A stretch of DNA of 64,000 nt. Source: Pithys albifrons albifrons (taxonomy: Eukaryota; Chordata; Aves; Passeriformes; Thamnophilidae). The DNA is taken from assembly GCF_047495875.1 (NCBI RefSeq), contig NC_092461.1, positions 64,096,299 through 64,160,298 on the forward strand. Direction: 5' to 3'. Under the pieces are notes generated by a model. That model saw only the letters and a list, made by a program, of their open reading frames with translations, was not told where the DNA came from and ran no database searches. Below are positions 14,958 to 26,256 of this stretch, piece after piece (within the stretch, counting starts at the first letter, position 1; every line of letters starts with the position of its first letter). The translations under genes and the position numbers were made by a program.

Positions 14958-17900
14958 TCTAAAAATCTGCATTTTACCACATGGTGTAGAAACCACAGAA
15001 GGAGACTTCTACCATTGAGATATTAGAGAGCATAGTAAGTGTTACTCAGGAAACTGAAGTTCATGGTACCTGCAAAGCAGGCAGGTCTCCTGAGTACACA
15101 GGAAACAATAATGGAGACTAGCCGCACTGCACAGAAAGTAGCATTTAAGAGTAGTCTTTGAATTAAGTACCTTTGTGGTTGTGTGAGCCAGCCTCAAAGA
15201 AACTTGACTCATGTTACATTGTCATGAGATCAGCTTCATCCCCAGTGGTCTTAAGCTTCTCACGTTGATATTGATTAAGCACTTGTCACATGAAATATTG
15301 ATTTCAACTGAATTATTTTTGTTAGACAATGTGAAGGAGGCGATCTGTCCCTATGTCTGTGGAAGGTTTGTGCGTCCTATATAGAAATAGCCTGCCCTTC
15401 CAGCATTGATTATTGTTTCAATACATGCAGGAACAGGAAAGCATTATGCGTGTGCATTTCCCAATGGCTAGTTTCAGCACTAAAGGGAGAAGTGAGATTT
15501 GCATTCCTTAAAGAACTGATTGAGATTCTAAAAACAGATTGGAAACTTAATGGTAAGAAAGGCACAGCTTGAAAGTCTTTACTTTTTGGCATGAAAGTGT
15601 GGACCAGATTGACACAATCTGTGACGTAGTTTTTAATGAAGCATTTGTAATGAGACATTTAAAGTAACTCAAGAGGCCTCTCTATGCTGTTAGGAAAAGA
15701 ACACAAGGAGCACATATTTGAAATTCATTCAGCAGTGAATACATAAGCTGATCTTGACATGAATTTAGAGTAGGATTCAATTGTAGATAGGTGCTTGGGG
15801 AAGAAGTTGCTTGTAGGGAAAAGAAAAGGAAAGAGAGAGAGAGATAAATTAAGAGCTAAAACAGTTGGAGGAAACTCTTGGGGAAACTACCAAGAAGGGA
15901 GAGAGAGGTTTCTGCTTATTGAACTGTTGAATCATGGAACTGATTTCAATTGGAAAACTTTGTGCTGAAATTTCATGCAGAGACAAATTTGGGTTTCTCA
16001 GTAGGTAGGTGGGAAGGGCGAGACCTTCTGATTTGTGTTTCTCATTCACATCTTGTTTACCCCAGGCAGGGAGGTCTCTTTGGTGCTCACTAACACACTG
16101 TAATAAACCCTTTTTAAACCTCTGCTGTAGCTGGGATGAGTGTGATCTACAGATTTTTTCCTTATTGTTTACATATTTATTAATTAGGCAACTCAAAGCA
16201 TCCCTCTAGGTCTGACCTTGACCCACTAACATCTGTTAAAATCATAGTTTACTGTATTTCCCTGCTGAAAAACACCTGTTTCCCTACTGAACACCACAAC
16301 AAATGAATGACTGTACTCTAATGATCTGACCTTGATTCTGTAGCTTTGTTTTGTGAATCTAAAATATTGTTATTGCTTGCTTCCTTTGCTAATTAGTTAG
16401 GGATTAATTTCCCACCTAATCTGCTTGTGTAGCTTTTTGAATATAAAGTGTTTTTAAGTGTCAAATATTGTTGTTACTGCTGATTAGGTTATTAGGTAAT
16501 AATCAGTAGCTGAAATAGGACTTCCCAGAATGAGAAGCAAGCGTGGCACTCTTCCACCTTCCTTCCTGCCTGTGGAATGGCTGACTTGCTCTGAAGCACC
16601 CACGCAACATTCTTGTAAACACCTTGCTGAGGTGTATATGGCTACATATTTATGGTTTTATGACATAGCTGAATTCATAGCTGCATTGTAACACCCAATT
16701 GCAAAATTAACTTTGGATACAATGGCAGCTCTGACTGTCAGTGACCTGAGTCATGTGTCACTCTGCAGCCATCCTTTAGGACTGTAATCCAGAGATGTGA
16801 AAACCCAAAAAAGACTAATGCCTTGTTTCACATGGCCTGACTCTTGACCCAGTTTCTGAGACTAATATTTCCTCTTGGCTGGCTGTAGGCCTTCAGAGGT
16901 GCTAATAGAAAACACTAGGCAGAGGAATTAGGTGGAAGTTGGGCTGAGCAAACCTGTGCACAGGCTATCTCCTGTAGCAGGTGAACGTCAGAGAAGTATC
17001 TAATTACACAAGCTGTCTTCTTCCTCAGTAGTGATGGGCTGATGTCTAGCATGGGCACAGGGCAAGTTCTTGTCCTGGATACACTTTTGTCAGGATGTAA
17101 GTCAGGATGACATTCCCAGCTCTAGCCTTTAAGACTAGGGCTGCAGCCGCTTATAGGTCTCGGCTGATATTCTGCTGCTGAGCTGTGTCAGGGAAGGAGC
17201 TGGCTTTATGTTGTCAAGTGTAATAAACCCAAAAGTTAGTATGAATTTGCTAACAATGAAGGTAATTGAGCTTTTTAGGAGGGAATGAGATGACAGCTTT
17301 TACTGTACTTCAAATATCAGTCCCAATTACTGTAAATAAGATCATGATGCAAAACATTAATTAGGAAAATCTGAACTGTTTGAAATGTAGAGTCCCATAT
17401 GAATCATTAACTACATGCAAAATATTGTGCCTGATTAGAGGAATTCTACTGAGACATCCATCTGTGAGCTTGGAAAAATCTGGTAGAAAGAGAGAGAGAT
17501 CACAGGACTGAGGGACAGGCTTGGTTGAGATGACCTAGGGAGGGACTGGACCATGTGTATCTCACGTAGAGTCATAAGGCTTCTGGGGCAGTAACATCTA
17601 TGTACCCTGTATTCTTCACTCTAAGCATCTTCAGAAAGACTATTTTGGGTATAAGGAAGTCAGGCACTGGAACAGTACATGGCTTGCTCACAGTCACCTG
17701 GGATGACAGTACAAGAAAAAGGGAATGAGCATCGGTCTACTAGGTCTTGTCCTAGATTTAATTCTTATTCCTTACTCAAGAGATAAAGTGGATCCACAAA
17801 AAGGTGGTAAATAAAACTTCTCAAAAAACAGACAATGGTGAGCATGCAATTATGGAAAGCTCATGAACTACAAAATTGCCTGTAGATCACCCCAAGTGTT

Positions 17901-20900
17901 CTTTCTGGTGCTAATGGTTCTTGTAGTCCTGCATTAGCAAGCATGCATCAATTGCTGATGAAAGAACCCACCTGGAAATGCGCAGCTCCAGGTATTTCTG
18001 ATTGGATAAACACACCCACCAGTTGTCTTCACTGAATCATGGGCAAACTGTAAATGGAGAAGGACATTCTACTTAAATAATATCTGTATAAGGCCTTTAG
18101 GACATAGCTTGGTAACAAAACTGATTTAGGGGCAAAAAAAGGAAAGAAATAATCTCCAACATTGTGACTTCGTTTTATGCATGGGTTCTTTGGCAGAGAG
18201 AGGGACCGTGAGAGCTCAAAACACTTTGTCTGTTGGTTTGTGTCTTATTTGAAATGCATTGGTCTTCCTAGTTAATTAAAAATACTAAATAACTATGCTA
18301 TTGCTGTTTTATTATGAAACTTGGGTATATGTTGCCAAATGGGCTATTTTAAGTAAAATATTCCGTTGTAGTCTAAATGTAGTATTGTTCCACATTTGGA
18401 CATAAGTCCATAGCCAATGAAACATAAAAGCTGACAAAATGGTACTTCTTTGTCAAAACCTTGGTGAAAGAATAAAGCAACAAAGGCTAATTGTTCGTAC
18501 TTTGGACTCCTTTTTCAGTCAGTTCTCAGCATGAAAGTCCCTCTCTTTTTTTGGTGGTGATGCCACATTCATTGGTGGTAGAACTGCTCACCACCAGATC
18601 ACCCTCCGATCCAGCTGGAGCATGAATATATGCTCCCATTTCTGTCAAATTACTCGCATCACGTGCTGTGGTATTTATACTGCCTCCATGTTCTGTGCCA
18701 GCTTTTGGGGGAACAGATGATACCCAGAGCAGCACAAACCCTGCTGGTACAAAATTAACTTGCTTTTGAAGAATTTTGATCCAGCAGCACTTTGCACCAG
18801 GTGGCTGCAGCACTTTTGATCCAATACTAGCAGGTGCCAGGTCAGATTTGCAATACTCAGTACTTGGAGCTGCGTGCCCAGAGCTTGCTCTGATCATAGT
18901 ATGAGCTTTTCTGCATTTCTTTCTGAGCAGATTTATTCTTCTCAGCCTCTCTCAGATGGATAACCTTCCAAAACCAACGTCCAGTAAACTTCCCCTGCTT
19001 GTTATAGTGATGTATGTCTTTGTTGGTATGTGTGCTCATTTTGGGGACAGAGGATAATATTGCTTATTGTCTGGTTCCCAAGAGTGCTATAATTGATGCT
19101 TACATTTATCCCAAAATGGAAGGTGGCCGTTACAGTCATTTGTTCCAAGGAAAATTGATCTAGTGCATAACAACGCAATGTTATACAAATTATATAAGAA
19201 TATAATAATGACAAATTTTGTAATGTTGTAGCATTTGAATTTGTTATCTCAGTATGCTCTTCTTATGATGAAATAAAACCAGGTTTATTCATGAGCAGCT
19301 TAGGAAAATTTCACTTTAAGTGTTTTATCACCTAATTGTTTAGGAGCTCTTCAAGAAATTCCCTAACCATTGACCATGATGCTACATTTTATTAGCTACC
19401 TCATGTTAATTCAGAAGTAACAGTCTTTAGCAGTCTGTTTTCACAGATTAAAGTTGATGAAGGAGGCAAAACTGCCCACATTTTAATGGAGATAAATGTA
19501 GAAAAGACTGGAAGCTATAAGAGGAGGGTTCTTTTGGGGGCCTTTTAAAATCAGCTGCTAAAGAGTGGTGCAGATAACAAGTGATAAGTACTGTTAGCTG
19601 AAAATAAAAATAGTTATTTACTGCTCTTGTGTTCTCTTCTTGGTTTGATTTGTCTGTGCAGTCTGTGCTGCAAAACTGCCACTGAAACCTCATCTTGTGG
19701 TTGCCTCAGCAGAAATGTACCTGCTCGTCCTGATATTGCTCAAAGTTCCACTGCAGCATGAAAATTTCCCTTTGAGGATAGCTGCATGGAGGGAACAATT
19801 CCCTAGGGATCGATTTCTCAGTTCAGCCATTTGCCTGCAGGGCTAGAAAAGCCCAGCTATGGCAGATGCTCCTGTCAGTGCTGCTGTAAGTAACTCCGGC
19901 GTTCTTGCTGTCTTACTCCAGGTCCTTAACATGAAAGGTAGCATCCACTCTCACTGAAAGAGTGCCTGTTAATTCATGCCTAAAGTAGGGCATTTGTCAC
20001 TGATTAAAGGCCTGGTGTTAGTTTTAAGCATTATTTGACTCACACATCTTTGATAGTGTGTGGCTCTAGTGCTCAGCTTGGGGACAATGAGGTGAGATTC
20101 ACTCATGAATATTTGCATTTGAGATAATTGACCTCATTATATTGATAATGAGTGCTTCTGGATGTACAGTTTCAAGAACTCTAGGAAATCAGCAGGAAGA
20201 ATTGAGCATGATTGCTTTCCAGAGCAGCTACCCCTAAAACTACAAAACAGGTAGTACAGCACAGACAGCTGAGGGAGACTAAACAGCATAGCTAAGAAAT
20301 ATTATAAAGCACAAGGAGTCCCACCATCTTTTACAGTTTTTCTACCTGAAAACCAGATGGAATAGATGTTTGCTGGGTGCAAGACAGCTGAGTTCTAGCA
20401 CCACCTCTTGGCTCCCACCTGTAGATATGGGATGATTCCAGCTAAATAAATGAATAATGGGAAATCAGAAAGCTTAGCCCTTTTGGATAAAGATCATTCC
20501 ATTTCCCTCTTCTTCTCAGAGAGATGTTATTTCCTCAGCTAAAGGCACTGAGTAAGTAACTTACCAGCCTCACAAAGCACTCATGGAATTTCTGGTATTT
20601 CCACTGAAAATCTGAACTGTAGGTGATGGTCTGTATTGCTTGTGTTGTGGAAGCATCAAGGCTTCTACAATCAATTATAAAATCAATTACTTCCTTTTTC
20701 AGTGTAAGAGCAACAATGTCAGTTGCAAAGATATTTTTTCCTACGAAAAAAAAGATCTTGCCAGTTTTACACATGGGCTGTATAGCTGCATTTCTCTTTT
20801 TCCCATCAGAGTCATACATGTTAGGATCTGTTATGGGGCTTGCTTATTTTTAATGCAGATGTCATTCACAGACAGAGCATTTCTCAATCAATCTTTGTTC

Positions 20901-23267
20901 AGACAGATTCACAAAATAAATTTCTATACTATTCTATTTAAATTCTACTATATTAAACACAAAGCCTGTCACTGGATCACCAAGTCCCTAAGCTGTGGAC
21001 TGCTCCTCATCAGAGCCCCTGAGCACAAGCTGTATGATCAGGCCCTTGGATGTGGAGTAGGAGGCAGAGAGCAGCCTTTGACTGAAGGCTCTGGCAAGTG
21101 AATGACAGACCTGTGCTGTATTTGCAAAGTATGGTAAGCACTGTAATAGTTGTTATTTTCTCTGCACTCAGAAGGATAGCACAGTTGAAGACACACTTAA
21201 CTTATGGCTAGTAACTGAAGCACCTGTTAGTTCCTAAGGGAAACTGCAGTTGGGAGATACAGTCTGATACTGGTGTCCTGGGTAGTGAGCAGCATATATT
21301 GATACTGTGCTTGGCAAATTGGAGAAGACCAGGTTATTTAGAGTGGAAAATCTGTATATGCCACATCTGAAACTGTGCTACCAAAATGTTTCTTTATTTC
21401 TCCAAATGCATGAGGAATTATATGTGCCATGAGTTCACAGCATTCTCTGTCAGAAGAGAGAAATCACTGGAAGATTCACTTCAGTTTGGATTCTTGAAAA
21501 CATCTTAGTCTGTCTCAAACTACACCCTAGCCATAACTGAAGGCTGAAAGATCAGTAGACAATTTGGTTTTGTTATTGAACAGACAGGTTATGAGTAGGT
21601 GTCGGTGGGTGTGAAGAGGTTCACCAGACTGTTGCCTGCAACAACTCTGCAGTTAGCATCATTTATGTTCAAATCTTACAAGACTGAAGTCAAGCTGAAC
21701 AGGACCTCTAGGATGCTATGGAAATACATGCAGATGGAAAACTTATTCCTTGTAGCTCCAGTAGTAATGGCAGATAGAGTGTAAAGACATTTAAGCTATG
21801 GCATTCGTTCTTTGGATCATGAGGCAGTTCTGCCTCAAGCTCCATGTGTTATCTTAAGTAGAGTCATGCAGAGAGACAAGGTTGCATTTCAGGATGGTGT
21901 TCAAGATTTAAAATCTGGCCTTGATCCCAAATTGGGACTTGGCTGTCATTTGCTTCAAAGAAAGAGTCAAATAATGCCTTATTTCCCATCAGCAGATTTG
22001 ACTCTGCTTGGTGTTGACTCTAATGGATGTTTTAAGGTATTATCACGTAGCTAATTTTTTGAAATGAAGACCTGTTGTGAGGGCCCAAAACTGGGATATT
22101 TACCCCTTAGCTAGGTATCTAGGACATGTTGTTTATTGGAAGTTCATGTCACTAAGCAGCTGAAGGAGGGAGGATAGTTCTGTGCCTGTGGCAAAAAACA
22201 TAGTACTTGGCTACAACAACAAAAAACATGTGGCACAATTCCTTCTATCTCAGAGTGGATAAATGCCCCCTTTTCTTGCTCCTTGGAGGATCTTCTTGAG
22301 TATTTTATAGATCTAGATAGAATTATGGTGGAAATATTGGTTGATTATGATATGCACAGTATTCCTTCTTGCTCATTTCTTTAATTTGACATTTATTTGT
22401 TAACAGAAATAGCAAAAGAATCCAGAGAGAAATCCTGCCCTTTATGCACAGCCACTGTAGTGGTGAAATTGGAGGTTATCCTGAGTCACACACATGTACC
22501 TACTGCATTGTTCTTGCTGACACAATAAAGACATGATGATGCAGTTCAATCACCTGTTGCCATTTAGAAGCCAGTTCATTTACTGCTGCCCTTATTTTCC
22601 AGTTCACCAGTTTCTTGTTATTGCCAAATCCTTCCCATTCCTGTTCCATGACACTCAGCCAGCCTCCATCACTCAGCTCTGCCAAAAGCTCTGCCAAGAC
22701 AAATAGGAGGAAAGTGTGTGCTTTATTCTTTGGGGCCAAGAAAAGTTTAATTACAGTCAGTGTCAAACCCCTAGATTTCAGAGTGCAGAATTTTATACCC
22801 CCTAAGTCAAAACCAGTGCCTTTCACCCCTTAGGAACATTAGTACAGTTAGGACAAGCAAGGAACAGCAATGTACTTCCCACACTATACCCAGTGATTCT
22901 CCTTCTTCTCCTACTAACAAGGAGAGAGACCCTTCTCACACTCAAGCCTAAAAGCAATCCTAAGTGCTTTTGTTTCAATCCTTTTACTAGATGTGTTTCT
23001 AGATTCCTTTGAATCCATCTCTTGTGGCAGAGGCATTGCTGAGCCCGCTTTCTGGGGTGGCATCCTTTGGAAGTTCAGATGAGCTGTCTGGTTAAGCCAG
23101 GAATTTTTAAAATCTTCCCTGGGGAAAAGATACTCATAGGAAAATGAAGAGAGACAACCTTAGGGAGTTTATTATTATTCACACTACTGTGTTAACAGCA
23201 ACACCCAAAGGTCAATGGCACTCACTGTTAGCACCTTAAATTTGGCTGCTCTAAAATTGTTTTTCAC

Positions 23268-23313
23268 ACAGCTTTCACTAAGAGAATTGAACAGCTTTCA
23301 CTAAGAGAATTGA
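23268..23313 (+). repeat. Perfect 23-bp tandem duplication
   Basis: The 23-bp unit beginning ACAGCTTTCACTAAGAGAAT occurs twice head to tail (23268-23290 and 23291-23313) with no mismatch. Confidence 0.95.
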
Positions 23314-24109
23314 AGAAGCCTTATAGGGACATACCCAACCTTTGTATGCCCATATATGTGGCTGACTCAAAAGAGACACTATCAACTAAAGTATTGCCTG
23401 AAGTTAGACTTTATTTACTGATTACAGTTCTGATGCTATTTTTTAAGTTTAAAAACATGCTTTGGCCTCTCTGCTGGCAGCTATCTTCTCCCATTGGAAA
23501 TCTTCCTAGGAGCATCTGTGAACTTGTAGCTCCTAATGTCTTTGAGACCAACCCATGGTTCTTCACTGTAGTAACTAACTCCTAAGATTTCATCCTTTCT
23601 CTGTCCTTTAGTATGAGCTTGGTTACATTGGAGGTGGGTGCTGAAGAGCTCTTGGCATTTACTCAGATAGTTCTAGCCAAGTTCCAGTTTAACTGGCCAT
23701 CCCAGGGCATGTCCTCCAGCACACAGCAAGAGAGCACTGAGCCACTGCTGCTCCAAACCCACGTGCTTGCTCTTGCAAAGAAAAGGGAGGAGCCACTAGC
23801 CTTCAGCAAGACTCTCACATCAGATGCAGCATTGCACTGCAAGAGCTTGAGTAATCTAAGCACCTCTGCACCCATCACAAGGGGTAGGATTGCCTTTAAC
23901 ATCCCCATCCTGCAGCTTTGCCTGGGTGCAGTATTCCTACATGTGTCCTGGTGCTAGTTTTAGCTGAGACTGTGGGCCTTGATCCTGGGTAGGGTTGGAC
24001 TATCTCAGTACAGAATGCATGTCAGTGCTAAACAAAATTAGTTACATATGGATATTCATTAACTTCAGTGGTGGTATTTGCAAAGCAGTTTGAGATCTGC
24101 TTCTTATCA

Positions 24110-24131
24110 AGTGGCCTGATGTCAGGCCACT
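24110..24131. repeat. 22-bp near-perfect palindrome
   Basis: The arms AGTGGCCTGA and TCAGGCCACT are exact reverse complements around a TG centre. No function is evident. Confidence 0.85.
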
Positions 24132-24194
24132 GGTACTGCTGTATGCTGATGAAGGAGAAATCATAAGGTTAGAGTTTAGGAATATTCATAATCC

Positions 24195-24231
24195 ATTTTA
24201 TTTTATTTTTTATTTTATTTTATTTTATTTT
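24195..24231 (+). repeat. (TTTTA)n microsatellite
   Basis: About seven TTTTA/ATTTT units in a row, with one interruption (TTTTTTATT). Confidence 0.9.
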
Positions 24232-25815
24232 CATATTCACTAGGCTTTTAAACCACTAGGATTTAATGACATCCTCAGGCAAAAGATACACCAGCTTCTG
24301 AGTTTACTGGAAGGTCTAATTGAAAAGAAGTAACTACAATACCACATTGCTCAACTTTGCTCTTCCAGCATCAGGAGTTAAGAATAAAGTAGGTATTTTC
24401 TTTCAGACTAAAATCTTCCTATGATACTGACAAAATGGTGATGTGTGTGTGTGGCAGTGCCATCCACAGCCCCTGTCATGACATCTGTAATGATGACAAA
24501 GCGGATGAGCAATGAAGGAAACTATCCAGTGAGTAAATTCATTAAGTACATGCTTTGCAATAACAGTAATCCACAGCAAGACTGGGAATGGTTGAAAAAT
24601 TTGGATATTTTGTCTCGTGAAGACTCATAAGTTCTTCCACTTATTGCCTGGCACAATTCATGTTTCTTGTCTATGCTTGGTTCTTTCACCCAGGCTTTCA
24701 TTTTGGCTGTATCAAAACCTACTCCAGATGTTACAGCCCTGAGTTAGAGGAACCAGACAAAAAGTCCTGCCAAAATCCTAAGAGTAAACTGTAGTTTTGT
24801 ATTAGCATTGTCTTCTCATAAAATAAAGTCTTTTCAAGTAAAACTCCATTGGCCTCTGGCTTAGAGAAATGTTTGTTGATCCTGTCTATCAGAGATGCCG
24901 ATGTAAACCAACTTCATGTTCCCAGGTAATTTAACACTACTATTTACTATAATGTACTATTTGAGTTGCAGTAGCACTTAGGATTCCTAGTCACAGACTA
25001 GGACACTGCTATGCTAAACACCAGATAGGCATGGAAGAAAAAGCAGAGCCCCTTCCCTAAACAATTTGCAGTCTTCGGCATGAGTATTGTCATTATAAAC
25101 ATAACAATCTTTTTTTCCAAGAAACGCCTCATCTTGTTCATTATCCCTTGCAATTAGTCTCATGGGGCTCCACTTTCAGCAACACACACCTGTTAAGTGC
25201 AGCCTAGTTGGAGCTTAGAGAGATTTTGATTCTTCCATTTTTTAATGAACAACAAATGGTGCATTAGAGATGTTTGCTCCTTCAAATATGCAGACATCTG
25301 AATTTCTAATTGTTTAGCATTAGTCATAACTTAAGTAGGACAGAGCAGATTCTATATATAGCTCGTTGCCCAGCCATTCAAGATAGATAGTGTGTTTGTA
25401 TTTCTTCCCATATTTCCTCACTTGAAAGGAGTGAGAAGGCAGTTGCAACATCTCAAGTGTTCCAAAATTGCTTTGCCCTCATCTCCTTTCCCCCTAGATA
25501 TTGAGATTGTTTTCAGAATCATAAGAATTTTAAAGAAGATTACATTCTCAGCTCTTCTGGTGTTTATCTGGGGGTTCTCAGCCCTGATGATATAGCTGGA
25601 TGATGTCCTTAAGCTCAAAAGCTAAGCTTTATCTTTTTAATTTTTCAAAAACAGTTGAAGTCATAATAAGATTCTGGGAGCAGGAGTTGCCCTTGGTATT
25701 CCAAATCCCCTTTAAATTGTACTGTTCATTTCCCCCATCTAACCAGTTTTCATTTCTCAGACTTGTTCTCATGTTGTATGTGCTCTTACATGTGAATGTA
25801 TCATGTGTCTTACAT

Positions 25816-26256
25816 TACTGCATCCAGCTCTAGGGTCCTCAGCACAGAAAAATATGGACCTCCTGGAATGAGTCCAGAGGAGGGCCACAAAAATTGTCAC
25901 AGGGCTGGGACGCCTCTCCTGTGAGGAAAGGCTGAGAATGTTGAGGCTGTTCAGCTTGGAAAAGAGAATGCTCTGGGAAGACCTTAGAGCAGCCTCCTAG
26001 TACCTAAAGCGGACTTTTGAGAAAGATGGAGATAAACTTTTTAGCAGGGTCTGTTGTGATAGGACAAAGGATAACGGTTTTAAACTAAGAGGGCTGATTT
26101 AAATTAGACATAAGGAAGATTTTTTTTATGATGACGGTGATAAAACACTGGAGCAAGTTGCCCAGAGATGCTCCATCCCTGGGAACATTCAAGATCAGTG
26201 GGAGAGGGCCCTGACTGAGTTGAAGATGTCCTTGTTCTTTGCACAGGGGTTGGACA
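25816..26256 (+). mobile_element. CR1 LINE fragment, 5'-truncated and missing the extreme 3' tail
   Basis: About 440 bp resemble the CR1 ORF2 end and 3' UTR: CATCCAGCTCTAGGGTCCTC, GAGTCCAGAGGAGGGCCAC, GCTGTTCAGCTTGGAAAAGAG, TGGAGCAAGTTGCCCAGAGA, CATCCCTGGGAACATTCAAG and GAGTTGAAGATGTCC. The match stops near GGGGTTGGACA, so the usual last 40-odd bases and ATTCTRTG repeats are absent. The copy is diverged with internal indels and has no open reading frame, so it is inactive. Confidence 0.88.

Larger units (their letters stand above)
7418..25815. other. Intergenic flank between the two CR1 fragments, no confirmed gene
   Basis: AT-rich DNA with simple repeats listed separately. Two patches deserve note but are not called as genes. 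One is the minus-strand ORF group at 18526-19214. The other is the exon-like minus-strand segment at 20565-20740. No known protein family is recognised in either. Confidence 0.65.

Noticed and set aside
20640..21101. 153-codon plus-strand ORF, the longest in the upstream flank
   Set aside because: Its composition (Cys, Ile, Phe, Lys, Tyr-rich) is what AT-rich non-coding DNA gives. No domain or splice logic was seen, and it overlaps an antisense open frame.
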